Shown: positions 20,430 to 30,944, counted from the stretch's first letter. The stretch: DNA of 64,000 nucleotides from Agarophyton chilense (GCA_030374765.1 JARGXX010000001.1:806001-870000), one strand, 5' to 3'. Made by a program: numbers and translations. Notes: generated by a model not told the origin, from the sequence alone.

Positions 20430-21836
20430 ATGGATTCCCGAGTAACTCTCGATGCCTTTCGCCCCAACACCGCGTCGTACCCCGATCTCCAAGCCTTTTA
20501 CACTTCTCTGCACCAACGTGCAAAGCAAACCGAGTCTGTTTTTATATCCTTATCACCTCTGGACGAGCTAATCGCTCGTATTCACGAGCTCCATACAACC
20601 GACCCCCACCGCCAACTGCCCTTGCATGCCGTGCCATTCGCAGTCAAAGATAACATCGATTCGCCCCCGCTCAAGACAACTGCCGCATGTCCGGGCTACG
20701 CCTACGACCCAGACAAGGCTGCTTTCGTGGTGGAGCAGCTGGAGAAAGCTGGCGCTGTGCTCATTGGAAAGACAAACATGGACCAGTTTGCCTGCGGACT
20801 CACGGGTATGAGATCGCCGTACGGAGCGCCTCTCAATGCTTGCAACCCCAATTATATCCCGGGCGGTAGCTCATCAGGATCTGCAGTGGCTGTGGCGATG
20901 GGTCTTTGCGTCTTCGCTCTCGGAACCGATACCGCAGGCTCCGGCAGAGTACCGGCTGCCATGAATAATATTGTGGGTCTCAAACCGACAAAGGGTCTCT
21001 TGTCAACTTCTGGTGTCGTTCCAGCCGCCGCATCACAAGATTGTGTATCCATTTTCGCCAACAGTGTTGAAGATGCAGCGTTTGTTTTGAATATCGCGGC
21101 CAAGTACGACGAAATGAACCCGTTTTCACGCGTGCCGCCTGCTGAAAACGTGCCTCGACCACCATCAGCTATTGCACAAATGGAGCACGTGAATTTCACG
21201 TTTGGTGTCCCGCAAAAACACTTTCTCGACTTTCGCGGGGACCAAGTCGCCCAAACAAGCTTTGATGCCGCTTTGGACAAGCTAGAGCTGCTGGGAGGTA
21301 AACGCGTCGACATTGACTTTATTCCGTTCCAAAAGGTGGCTGATATGCTGTACGGGCCTCTCCTGCCAGAAAGATATGGCGCCGTTGGTGACTTTCTAAG
21401 CGAGAACGCTGGCGTGGAAGCCGCCGGCGTCAATCCGAACGTCTTTCTTATAATCATGGGCGGAAAGGACGGGAAGGCACACGAAATTTTCCTCGCACAG
21501 GAGCAAGTACGTAGGTATATGAAGTATGCGAAGCGTGACACTTGGTCGAGGGTACAGTTCTTGGTGGTGCCGAGTGTCCCGTGTGCGATGACCACGCTGC
21601 AGATTGCAAATGACCCTATTGGTCTCAACAAAGTGCTCGGAACGTATACGAACTTTGTGAACCTTATGGACTTGAGTGCTATTGCTGTACCTGCCACCAA
21701 GGTGGGCAGGGGGAAGAACCTAGAACCACGGGGCATCACGTTTATTTCGCAAGCATTCGAGGAAAATAACTTGGTGCAGCTTGCTCGCCTTTTCCAAAAT
21801 GCGGTCATTGATGAGGATGGCTTCACACAGGAATGA
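20430..21836 (+). CDS. Allophanate hydrolase-like amidase
   Basis: Amidase-signature enzyme of 468 residues, closest in pattern to the amidase domain of allophanate hydrolase (AtzF/DUR1), which cleaves allophanate to CO2 and ammonia in ATP-dependent urea use. Seen: catalytic Lys in AVPFAVKDNID, the Gly/Ser-rich signature IPGGSSSGSAVAVA with the cis-Ser, and the nucleophile segment GTDTAGSGRVPA, plus family phrases GLTGMRSPYGAP and NIVGLKPTKGLL. Most family members have an extra C-terminal domain of about 120 residues, and fungal or algal forms are often fused to urea carboxylase; neither is present here. The start at 20430 fits the domain. An in-frame upstream region back to 20145 could add about 95 residues, possibly a targeting peptide, but looks like leader. 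GatA was considered and is less likely. Confidence 0.8.
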   Translation: MDSRVTLDAFRPNTASYPDLQAFYTSLHQRAKQTESVFISLSPLDELIARIHELHTTDPHRQLPLHAVPFAVKDNIDSPPLKTTAACPGYAYDPDKAAFVVEQLEKAGAVLIGKTNMDQFACGLTGMRSPYGAPLNACNPNYIPGGSSSGSAVAVAMGLCVFALGTDTAGSGRVPAAMNNIVGLKPTKGLLSTSGVVPAAASQDCVSIFANSVEDAAFVLNIAAKYDEMNPFSRVPPAENVPRPPSAIAQMEHVNFTFGVPQKHFLDFRGDQVAQTSFDAALDKLELLGGKRVDIDFIPFQKVADMLYGPLLPERYGAVGDFLSENAGVEAAGVNPNVFLIIMGGKDGKAHEIFLAQEQVRRYMKYAKRDTWSRVQFLVVPSVPCAMTTLQIANDPIGLNKVLGTYTNFVNLMDLSAIAVPATKVGRGKNLEPRGITFISQAFEENNLVQLARLFQNAVIDEDGFTQE

Positions 21837-22948
21837 ACATGGAAACGAGACAGGTAAACTCAAAATTTTGGGGGTCTTTTTCACACACTCCAAAAGCAAC
21901 CGAACGATGAGATACCGGATACTTGGTTTGTGGTGTTGCACTGTACTGTAGTTGTCAAGCAGTCGGATTGTTTTAGTACAACTAACATTGATAAAAAAGT
22001 AGGTGGAGTACAACACGCAATGCGCGGCAAGTTCGAGTAAAACGGCGTAGTTTCAGTATATTCTTGCGCTCTCCTGCTCAGGGACAGCGTCCTAAAAGTT
22101 CCTTTGATGCAGCCTTTACCGTGTCCATCGTATTTCGAAGCGAGAATCTGTAGGAAGAGCACTCAGAAAGTTCTCGACAGCAGCGGGTGACGCCATGAGA
22201 CCGCACGCAACGAGACTTTTGTTTACCACGTATCGTACAATGCTCAACCCGATGCAGTGCGTTTCAAGGGTGGCACGGATGTGTTTCCTGAGAGCACTGC
22301 GTCACGACGGCAGACACGTTATCACATGATACGCAATCAAGAAGAAATATCAGTTTTCGCCCCCACGAAAGCAACTATATGGGGTAATGTCGTGTGCCTC
22401 GACTGTGAAATGTCGGAAGACGAACGAACCCAAGTATATAGTACAAGCGGTCACAGATGGCCGTTGGATTTTTGTTTTGTTTTTGAACCTCTGCTTTGTT
22501 CAGCACACTGGTGCCCTCGAGCAGTTTATCAACATGGTGGGGGCTACATGGTGGTAATTTCCTCGCGTCCTGCTCTGTGCCGATTCATGAGAACCAGGAA
22601 GAACCATGACCCACTGCCACAAAGGCTAATGGACAGCGGATATAGTACGAGCCGTTTCTAGCCAGTACGTCAGGAATCCTGACTCGAGATCGATTTGCAT
22701 CTCTACCTCTAGAGAAAGAGACGCGGCGGATCAACGCTTGATGATGCGAATCCGAAGACGAAGGAGGAAAGGAAACGAACGAGGCAGCGGCGTCACTCGC
22801 TGTCATAAACACTTTCTATTGTGCGTATTTTAACATTTTCGTCACTCCGCGCTTCACTTTGTATTTGATAGTCGCGTTCGACAGTGTGAATTTGATTGTG
22901 ATTTTCCCGTTGTTGTTGTTGTTGTTGTTATTATTATTATTATTATTA
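21837..22948. other. Intergenic region between the amidase and SEL1L-like genes
   Basis: Both genes end here (convergent). I see no coding signal. A TTG/TTA microsatellite at about 22911-22953 reaches into the last codons of the SEL1L-like gene. Confidence 0.5.
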
Positions 22949-24760
22949 TTATTGAACATCTCCTTCGATACCTTCATCCCGATGTAATCTCAGTAGCCGT
23001 CTTTGCCGAGCATTTACGACAAGAACCAGCACTCCCAACAACACAGTGACTGTCAGGATATCGGAAATGTATCGACTGTACTCGTCATAAATGCTAGAGA
23101 GCAAGGCGAGGCCACCAAACACAATCTCATAGTGTTTCAGTCCAAAAATGGCAATCGTAGAGGGGAGCCACGCATCCGTATCGATGGCCTTCGCATTGTC
23201 AAAGTAGCGCTTGGCGATGTGTTTGTCGGCATTCATACCGTACCCTCTGGCATGCATCCAGCCAAGGTTGAAGTGCGCTTCGGCACTCTCTCGCCGAGCA
23301 GCCTTGTCATATGCAGCGGCGGCTCGCGGATAGTCGCGCATCTCGGCAAACGCCAAGTCGCCGATGCGAATCATGCTAGGGACGTCGCCTTGGGCGGCCG
23401 ACATGGAATACATCTCAATGGCATTGCGAACAAGCTCTGGCCTGGACAAGGAGGTAGCCGAAAAGCCGCGATCCAGAACGGTTCCCTTTTCATACATGAA
23501 GCCGGCGTTGTACTGCGCAACTTCGAGACCTGCATGTGCCGCTTTGAGGTAGCGATAGAGCGCCTGCGCATACAGGCCCTTCTCGTGCAGTCGACCAGCG
23601 GTGTCTATGTAATCGTGCCACACGCCTGACTCGGCGACTTTTTTCAGGAGGGAAACGGCCTCCATGCAGTTGTACTCGACAGGCGGTTCGCCCGCCAGGT
23701 ACCGCAAAGCGAGCTGGTGCGAGGCCTGAATGTGGTCCAAGGTGGCGGCGGCGGTAAGACAAGAAACAGCTTTCAAGGGCGACTTTGGCACTCCAATGCC
23801 TTCGTCGTACATGTAGGCAAGATTGTAAAAGGCGTCCGGGTGCTTTTGCTCGACGGCCAGTTTGAAAAAGGAGGCGGCAGCGGTGGCGTTCTTCGGCCCA
23901 CCAATGCCATGAAGAGAAGCAAATCCCAGCGCATGCAGGGAGTTGGGCTCCCCGCGATTGGCAGCGGCGGTAAAATGTTGGATGGCGGTGGCATTATGAC
24001 CAGCGTTGAGGTGGATGAAACCCAGCAGGGCGTGGGCGTCCAGTCTACCAGCCCGAGCGGCATTTTTGAAGAGGGTGGTAGCGCGGACCACATCTCGCTC
24101 GGAAGCGTCGTGTCTAAAGTAGATTAGTTTGGCAAGCTCAACCTGTGCGATGGGGTCGCCCCTGCTGGCGGCGCGTTCAAAGTATTGTACAAATTCGTCA
24201 GAAGGCGGGGAAGAGTTTTGATCGCGCAGTCTTCTCCGGGGCGAAGGCATTAAAAGCGAGGGCAGCAAGATGCGCAGAGTGGTGGAAGAGGGTGAGGCAG
24301 TTAGATTGGCCACCATTTTATACAGTTGTGCTGCGCGCGGACAGTCTTCAGAAACAGAGAGTGCGAAATGGTGGCGGTGTGCAAGCGCCATGGAGGCGTA
24401 CAGCGAACCGGCCTCGGCGGCGATGGTCCAGTGCAGCAGGGCTGGGGGCTGGTGTTTGGGAATTAGATAGTGTCGGATGCCGGTGGCGTACATGAAGGCG
24501 AGCTCAGCATGGGCGTGCGGATCGCCGTTGTGGGCTGCGAGTCTGAGCAGGCGGACGGCTTCGTGGGAGACGAGGGGGCTGTTTGGGACGTGAGAGAGGG
24601 TTGCGACGGCGACTGCATGAATGCCGGAGGAGGTGTTGACGGCGTTGACTTGGTTGAGCAGGGCTGTGTAGGCGGAGGCGAGTTGGTTGGCGGGGGTGAA
24701 GGGGTTGCGCAGGGCTTTGAAGTGGGGGAGCAGGTGGGGAGGCGTCTGTTGTGCGTGGAG

Positions 24761-24803
<43 letters not shown>

Positions 24804-25255
24804 GGTTGCTGTTGTGGTGTTAGTTGGTTGTGGTCGGTCTGGTCGGTCTGCTCGGCGAGAACGCGGGCGAGGTACGAGTCATAATCGTGAACCTCGACAA
24901 GGGCGCGGCGCAAGGCAGTGAGCGGGAGCTTGAGATTGCGGTGACCGACGGTGATGTGGACGAAGGAAGCGTCGAAGAGAACGGGGTCGTGGACGACGTG
25001 GGTGGGGACAACGAAGGAAATGACGGTATGGTTGTGGAAGAGAACGTGCGGGGCGGCGATGCCGTTGACAAGCACGTGGAGCGGGGGCGGGTGGAAGTTG
25101 TGGCCTCGAAAGACGGCGACGTACTGGTTGCGGGCGGGGACGGGCGGTCGGTGTGCGCGTACACGCGGGGCGAGTAGCGCAGCGACGAGCAGCAGCACGA
25201 AGAGCACGCGACGACGCAGGTGGAGGTGCGGCGCGGGGCGTGCGGCAAGCGCCAT
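22949..25255 (-). CDS. SEL1L/HRD3-like ERAD protein with Sel1 repeats
   Basis: 768-residue predicted ER membrane protein. It starts with a basic, very hydrophobic signal peptide (RRRVLFVLLLVAALLA, residues about 14-29). A luminal part has a poly-Gln run (about residues 147-164, CAA/CAG microsatellite). More than ten Sel1-like repeats follow, with the usual A-x-x-LG-x-x-Y-x-x-G-x-G pattern (for example LHALGFASLHGIGGPKNA and YNLAYMYDEGIGVPKS). A single transmembrane helix near residues 729-749 (DILTVTVLLGVLVLVV) and a short basic tail end the protein. This order and size match SEL1L/Hrd3, the partner of the HRD1 ubiquitin ligase that presents misfolded proteins for retrotranslocation. I chose the ATG at 25255 because the signal peptide follows it; the frame is open to 25555. 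Confidence 0.85.
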
Positions 25256-25678
25256 GGTGGTACGGGCGGCAGGGAGGGGAGGCGGAGGAAGAAAGCAGCT
25301 GGGGAGAGGGAGGGAGGGAGGAGAGCTGTTGGGCGCGTTGAGGACGCGGGTGCATCCAGTTTCAGGGGTGAGTGGGAGGCGCAAGGCAGACAAGCGCAAC
25401 AGCGCGGCGGCTGCGCGAGCGCAGCAGTCAGTCCACACGCGCCCAATGGCGGCGTGCGGGGCGGCGTCAGTCAAAATAGGGGCGCGACGGTTGGTACAGG
25501 CCTCACACGTGTTCCACGTCGCCAGCACGTTGTGCACCCCCGCCGCGGAGATCATCGATCAGAGGCGCGGCACGACGGCATGTGAGCGTTTCTACAAGCG
25601 TAGATATGTGTGTATCGAAGCGTCGCCCATCTTGGTAGCTTCTTTCCCCCCTCGCCCCGTTCCCTTGTCGCCCACAGC
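25256..25678. promoter_or_regulatory. Shared upstream region of a divergent gene pair
   Basis: 423 bp between the divergent starts of the SEL1L-like gene and the lumen-targeted gene. It is GC-rich, without an obvious TATA box. Both promoters must lie here or within the neighbouring genes. Confidence 0.4.
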
Positions 25679-26278
25679 ATGCGCCCACGCGCCGCCGCCT
25701 TCGCGTACGGCGCACTGCCGCCGCGACGGCGCGCTGCACGCGCGCGCCGCGTCGCGCCCAAGTCGCAGCACCACGCGCCGCTGTCGTCGCGCACGCCAAC
25801 AATACAGCGACGCGCGCTGTTGCACCTCGCAGCAGCGCTACTGCCGCTCTGCGGCGCACGCGACGCGCACGCCGATCGCACGGGGCGCTACTCCACCAAG
25901 CTGACGGCCAAGCGGCGGTACGTAGCGCGCATCACGCGCGGCATGCAGCACATTCTGACGGCCGACAAGGACGACGACAAGAGCGACGACGAGCCACGCG
26001 CGCCGGACGCGGCGCTCATAGACGACACGCTGGTTGCCATGCAGCTGTTCGGCACCACGTACTTTTCCGAGGGAAACCGAATTGGCGAGCGTGAGCGCGA
26101 GCTCAAGCGCGCAGTGTCGGACGCGCGCGCCGCGTTGGACGCTATTTTGCGGGCGCGTCGACGCGCAGACGACGCGGCGGAAGGCGTCGCTGTGCGCGCG
26201 CTGCGCGCTGCTGTGCGCGAGTGGCTGCGAGTGGCTGATTTTGAGCGCATTGCTGGCGTGCCCATTTCTGGCGCTTAA
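25679..26278 (+). CDS. Probable thylakoid lumen protein, family unknown
   Basis: 199 residues. The first 45 are rich in Ala, Arg, Pro and Ser with few acids, like a plastid transit peptide. A second signal follows: a twin arginine, a hydrophobic core and an AxA-type site (RRALLHLAAALLPLCGARDAHA). That bipartite form is typical of thylakoid lumen proteins sent through the Tat route. The mature part starts DRTGRYSTKLTAKRRYVARI, has an acidic low-complexity insert (DKDDDKSDDE, residues 96-105), then long Ala/Arg/Glu-rich helices. This helical small lumen protein could be a PsbQ-type or other photosystem-associated subunit, but I see no diagnostic motif. I chose the ATG at 25679; upstream codons are leader. 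Confidence 0.55.
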   Translation: MRPRAAAFAYGALPPRRRAARARRVAPKSQHHAPLSSRTPTIQRRALLHLAAALLPLCGARDAHADRTGRYSTKLTAKRRYVARITRGMQHILTADKDDDKSDDEPRAPDAALIDDTLVAMQLFGTTYFSEGNRIGERERELKRAVSDARAALDAILRARRRADDAAEGVAVRALRAAVREWLRVADFERIAGVPISGA

Positions 26279-26829
26279 AAAGGCGCGCGCCACGCGCGCT
26301 CATCGTCGGCGCTTTCTCTCCCCCCGCGTGCTCAACAAAGCGTGTCTCGCCGCCGATCGCGCGCCTGCTAGACATGGATCTTCGGTAGAAGCGTCTTGAG
26401 CGAGATTGCAAGGTACGTTGTTGATGTGCAGCCAAAAAAAGACGGCGGCATGTGGGCAATGTACCAAATAAGTTAAAAGCTATGTGAGGTGGCCACGCCG
26501 AAAGGCGGCGGCGACGACGACGACGACGACGATGCGGCTTACTGTGATGATTGCGTCCGTACATGCTCATAGCCATGGCCAAGATGACACTGAACGCTTT
26601 TCATGCATCACCAATCTGAGTTTTGCCGCGCATCGCGCAGCTGCTGCCATGAAGTACATGGCCGACTCTCCTGCAAATATATAAATCATCACTTTGTTCG
26701 GCGAGAGCGTCCGTCCCCTTTTTCGTTTGTTTGTGTTGTGTTAATGCTCATGGGCGCGACGCGCGCATGGCGTGTGCAATGACACACACTCGCCCGCTGC
26801 GCTTTTCGTGCTCGTTGTGTAAACGAAAA
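26279..26829. other. Intergenic region with TATA-like box
   Basis: No gene supported. A GAC microsatellite lies at about 26511-26532 and a TATA-like ATATATAAAT at about 26676-26685, some 145 bp upstream of the Hint protein start, which may be its core promoter. Confidence 0.4.
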
Positions 26830-28215
26830 ATGATGGTACTAACAAAGCTGTTGCTGACGGGTGCGACAACGCTGGTGCTGCTCGCGACGCTGGTGCTGCG
26901 CGCACGCGGCGTGCCGCTGGTCGACGGCAAACTGTCCATCTCGCTGAGCGACCTCACAGACGGGCTGTTCACATCGGTGTCTCAGTACGTACCGCACAGC
27001 AGCTGCGCTTTGTTATCGGCCGAATACACACGCATACTACACACGACGCAGGGCATGCGCATGCCGCACTCCACCATGATGGTGGACGGCATGCGGTGCG
27101 GACAACTTCCGCCAAACGCTACGGACGAGCAATTGTACACCGACTCGTACATGCAACTGGTACCGATCGATGCGCTGCGCGACGAGGACAGCGCGCGCGC
27201 TCAAAATGCATACAATGTGTTCTACGAGTTGATGGTGCAGAGTCGACCGATTCCACGCTCGTTTCTACAATTCATGCAGCGTGAGCGCGCGGAACGGGCG
27301 TTGCAGACGTATGTGGGATTGGAACGGTTCGCGGCGCGTGAGTGCGGTAACGGACGTGAGATGGTGCAACTGGCTCGTGGCACAGTGGTGTTCTTCGGGT
27401 CGGTGGGCGGCAAGAACGTCAGCATCAGCGCGTTGATCGATGGTGTGGCGGGCGGACGCGACGTGTATCTGCCGCCGCAGAGCCCGTATCACGTGTCGTT
27501 CTCGGCGAGGGCGGCGGCGGCGGAGGGCGTGTGCGCGCTCAAGCTGGATTGGCGCAACCGAGCCAGCAGCACGGCGAACAAGGACGACGACGACGACGAC
27601 GACAAGGACGATGACAAGGGAGGCAACGCGCGCATGTGCTTCCCAGCAGCGGCGACGGTGGTAATGGCGAAAAGCGGTGCACGCAGACGCATGGAGGCGT
27701 TGCGCGTGGGCGACGTAGTACGCGCGCGCTCGCACGGTGGCGGCGACCTCAACAGCGCAGTGTTTGCGTTAAGCCACGCGGACGGTGCAACACACACAAC
27801 AATGGTACGTGTGAAGACGCACAATAACGAAACGGTGACGCTGTCCAGCGGGCATCTGGTGGCGACGGGGTGCGAAACGTGTTTGCTACGCGCAGCGGGT
27901 GAACTGCGTATTGGCGACGACGTGCTGACGGCGCGCGGAATAAGCACGGTGAGAGGCGTGTGGACGGTGCGTGGGGTGCGAGGACTGTATAACCCACACA
28001 CGATGAGCGGGTTTGTTGAGGTGGATGGGGTGGTGGCGTCGTGTTACACGACGGCGGTGGAGGCGGTGGGGGCGCACGCGGCGTTGGCGGCGTTGCGCGC
28101 GGCGTTTGTGGTGGGCGGTGCGTGGGACGGGGTGCGACGCGCGCTGACGTACGCGCTTCCAACGGCGGCGGCGCGCCTGGGCGGAGTGCTCTCGGGGGTG
28201 GCGTCGTCGTCGTGA
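26830..28215 (+). CDS. Secreted protein with hedgehog-type Hint (Hog) domain
   Basis: 461 residues. An N-terminal hydrophobic segment (TKLLLTGATTLVLLATLVL) looks like a signal peptide or anchor. Residues 30-245 form an extracellular-type domain I do not recognise. An Asp-rich linker follows (residues about 250-263), then a Hint/Hog autoprocessing domain. The expected first residue of the domain is Cys270 in MCFPAAATVVM, which matches the GCFPG..TV start of Hog domains. LSSGHLVATG (His342) matches the T-x-x-H block with Ser in place of Thr. GVVASCYTTAVE (Cys405) matches the Hog VLASCYA motif, followed by the conserved AHAALAALR-like helix. Such domains cleave themselves through a thioester and, in hedgehogs, attach a sterol to the N-terminal product. 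Whether a lipid is attached here is unknown. The ATG at 26830 places the signal peptide at the start. Confidence 0.8.
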   Translation: MMVLTKLLLTGATTLVLLATLVLRARGVPLVDGKLSISLSDLTDGLFTSVSQYVPHSSCALLSAEYTRILHTTQGMRMPHSTMMVDGMRCGQLPPNATDEQLYTDSYMQLVPIDALRDEDSARAQNAYNVFYELMVQSRPIPRSFLQFMQRERAERALQTYVGLERFAARECGNGREMVQLARGTVVFFGSVGGKNVSISALIDGVAGGRDVYLPPQSPYHVSFSARAAAAEGVCALKLDWRNRASSTANKDDDDDDDKDDDKGGNARMCFPAAATVVMAKSGARRRMEALRVGDVVRARSHGGGDLNSAVFALSHADGATHTTMVRVKTHNNETVTLSSGHLVATGCETCLLRAAGELRIGDDVLTARGISTVRGVWTVRGVRGLYNPHTMSGFVEVDGVVASCYTTAVEAVGAHAALAALRAAFVVGGAWDGVRRALTYALPTAAARLGGVLSGVASSS

Positions 28216-28420
28216 CGGCGTGGTTGCGATGCTGCAATCTCAGGTGGAGAAGGTGGTGTGCTTTGAATGAAAAGTGAATTTGGGTGAATTGCGTGGCGAG
28301 TGCTCGCCCTCCTTGGTTAAAAAGTGCTCGACGGCGGGGGCGGCAAGCGTGCGCGCGCCCTCGCACTCTCTCACTCTCTCACTGCACCATCGCTCTCTCT
28401 CTCTCGCTCTCTCTTGCACA
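28216..28420. other. Short spacer with pyrimidine tract
   Basis: 205 bp between the Hint gene and the choice-of-anchor-A gene. A CT-rich tract at about 28363-28412 lies directly before the next ATG, as in an initiator or leader. Confidence 0.5.
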
Positions 28421-29479
28421 ATGCGCATGCCGCGCGCAACACCACGACGACGAGCGCGACGGCAGCGCGCGCCGGCGACGGCATTCTCAGCGCTGCTGCT
28501 GCTGCCGCTGCTGCTGCTGCTGCTGCTGCTGCAGCTGTCGATGCAGAGCGGCAGCGCGCGCGCACAAGCGCTGGGCGACGACAACGAGTCGCTGCACGCG
28601 TACATCGCGGCCACACACCAGACGCTGTTCGCGCAGTTCAGCGCGCTGGTGTTCGGCGACGCCACGGTGGCCAAGGCTGCGTTCCGCGGCGCGCTCGCCG
28701 TGCAGGGGCGCGCCGAACTCTCGCACTTTGACATTGGCGCCGACCAAACGTGCGACGTCACCCGTCCCACGCTGCTTGTGCGCGGCGCGCTGGTCGCGCG
28801 CGCCGGCGCCCTACACGGCGGACACGCCGTCGTCGGTGCGCGCTCTCGTTTGCATCACAGCGTGCAACGCACGTGTTCCCAACGCGTCGAAGCTTACGAT
28901 GCCGTGCATACCGCCGCACATTTGGACTTTGACGCCGCGCGTCGCGCCGTGCTGCGCGAGACGGCCGAACTGTGCGTGGCTCACAGTAGCGGCCACGTCA
29001 CGTTGCGCAACGATACCTTGTTGCTCACGCCGCGCTCGCGCGCCCGCTCCGTGTCGTGTTATGCGCTCTTTCATGTGCGCGCCGCCGATCTGCGTCTGGC
29101 GCGCCGGTGGCGGCTGCTGTCGCCGCGCGACGACGACGACGACCAAGACGACGACGACCAAGACGACGACGACCAAGACGACGACGACCAACAACGGTGG
29201 GGCGGAAGGAGCGCGTTTCGTAACGTGGTGCTGGTGGTGTCTGGAATGCGCGCGGAGCTACGCGACGTTCGCATGCGCGCTTTCAACGCGCGTCGCACCC
29301 TGTTGGTGTTCTGCGCCGTGTACGGCACGCTGGACATGTACAACGTCAAGCTGCGCGCGTCGGTGCTGGCGCCCACGGCGTCGCTCACCGCCATGGACTC
29401 GGTGGTGAACGGCTCGCTCGTTGTGGGCGGCCTGCGCGGCTCGCTGGCCGCTCTGCACGCTGCGTACGCCACGTGCTAG
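28421..29479 (+). CDS. Secreted choice-of-anchor-A domain protein
   Basis: 352 residues. A long basic N terminus is followed by a poly-Leu core (encoded by a CTG run) as signal peptide. The rest fits the choice-of-anchor-A (CAA) adhesive domain found in many secreted or surface proteins of bacteria, oomycetes and algae: LVFGDATVAKAAFRGALAVQGRAE near the start, LLVRGALVARAGALHGGHAVVG in the middle, and VVNGSLVVGGLRGS near the end, the beta-helix-like landmarks of this family. An Asp/Gln repeat (DDDDQ units, residues about 237-257) interrupts the domain in a loop. A role in the cell wall or matrix is inferred. It lies 205 bp downstream of the Hint gene in the same direction. The start choice rests on the signal peptide. 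Confidence 0.7.
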   Translation: MRMPRATPRRRARRQRAPATAFSALLLLPLLLLLLLLQLSMQSGSARAQALGDDNESLHAYIAATHQTLFAQFSALVFGDATVAKAAFRGALAVQGRAELSHFDIGADQTCDVTRPTLLVRGALVARAGALHGGHAVVGARSRLHHSVQRTCSQRVEAYDAVHTAAHLDFDAARRAVLRETAELCVAHSSGHVTLRNDTLLLTPRSRARSVSCYALFHVRAADLRLARRWRLLSPRDDDDDQDDDDQDDDDQDDDDQQRWGGRSAFRNVVLVVSGMRAELRDVRMRAFNARRTLLVFCAVYGTLDMYNVKLRASVLAPTASLTAMDSVVNGSLVVGGLRGSLAALHAAYATC

Positions 29480-29573
29480 CTAGAGACAGCAGAGAGAGAG
29501 ATAGACAAAGATAGAGAGACAGTAAAAATCGCGCCCTTCGCCGCCGTACGCGTCGCCTGTGCCCCGTGTTGCC

Positions 29574-30363
29574 ATGGCGCGAGCCCCCGTCGCGCCGCCG
29601 CGCTCTTCGTCGCCTTCTGCCGCACCGTCGTCGCTGCCGTTGCCGTTGCCGTTGTTGTCTGCCGCCGCCGCACCCGAGACCACGCCGCCCCCACCCCCAC
29701 CACCCCCACCACCCCCACCACCACCAACACTGCCGCCGCCACCGCCGCTGCCGCCGCCGCCGCCATCGCAGCCGCGCTGCGAGGGCTGCGGCGCGCAGCA
29801 CGCGGGGTCGTACGGCTCGGGGCGCTTCTGCTCGGCGACGTGCGCGAAAAAGGTGGGCGCGCGTCACAAGTGGGCGGCGCGCGCCGCCGCTGCTGCTGCC
29901 GCCGCCGCCGCCTCTGCGTCCTCCTCCTCCTCGTCGCCCGGCGCCGCCGCGTCGTCGACGCCGTCATCCACGTCCGACGCGCGTCGCGCGCGCGCCGCCG
30001 CCGCCGCCGCCGCTACGCGGCGCTGCGACGCGCGCTGCGAGGCGTGTACCGCGCCGCACGATAGCACCTACGGGTCGGGTCGCTTCTGCTCGGTGCATTG
30101 CGCGCGGCGCGTGGCCGCCGCGCGCAAGTGGCAGAAAAGCCGCGTTGACAAGAGTCGTCGTCTTGATGCCATTCGTCCCGCTATGCTGCGCGTGCCGCCG
30201 CCGCCGCGCGTGCCCGTCGCCCCGCCCGCGTCGCCCGCGGCGCCTTCGGCGTCGCTCCCGCCGCCCCCGCCGCCGTGGTGCGCCAAGCGCCGTCGCGTTG
30301 CGCGTCCCGCCCCGCTGGAGCGCTTGCATATCGCCGACGCCCTACCACCACCACCATCACTTC

Positions 30364-30397
<34 letters not shown>

Positions 30398-30546
30398 ACT
30401 GCCGATGTCGCATCCGCATCCGCACGCGCCCTTCCTCGTGGCCGCGTCTTACGCGCTGCCGCAGCCGCTGGATCTGCCCACCAACACGCCGCCGCCACCT
30501 CGCGCAGCCGCCGTCGCCGCGTCGTCGTCGTCATCGTCGTCGTCGT

Positions 30547-30588
<42 letters not shown>

Positions 30589-30879
30589 GCGCAAGCTACC
30601 TGCCAGCGGGCGCGGCGGCGCACGCCGCAACGCCCACCGCGCACGCCGTGCGCTATTTGCCGCCGCCGCTGTCGTTTGCGCCGCCGCGTCCCTTCGTGTA
30701 CGCCGCCACGGCCGCTGCCGCTACTGCTGCTGCCGTCGCGCTGCGCCCCGCCCCCGCCCCGCCGCATCACGCCGTCTTCTACGGCTTTTCCACCCTGCCG
30801 CCCTACTCGCTGCACGCGTGCGCCGCTGCCGCTGCCGCTGCCGCCGCCGCTGCTGCCGCACCGCCGCCCGCCTTGCCCG

Positions 30880-30944
<65 letters not shown>

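Noticed and set aside
20430-21836. GatA, because gatC is present in the same window
   Set aside because: The signature phrases fit allophanate hydrolase better, and gatC lies 14 kb away with no operon logic in this nuclear genome.
22257-22661. 134-codon plus-strand open frame
   Set aside because: No domain or composition suggesting a gene.
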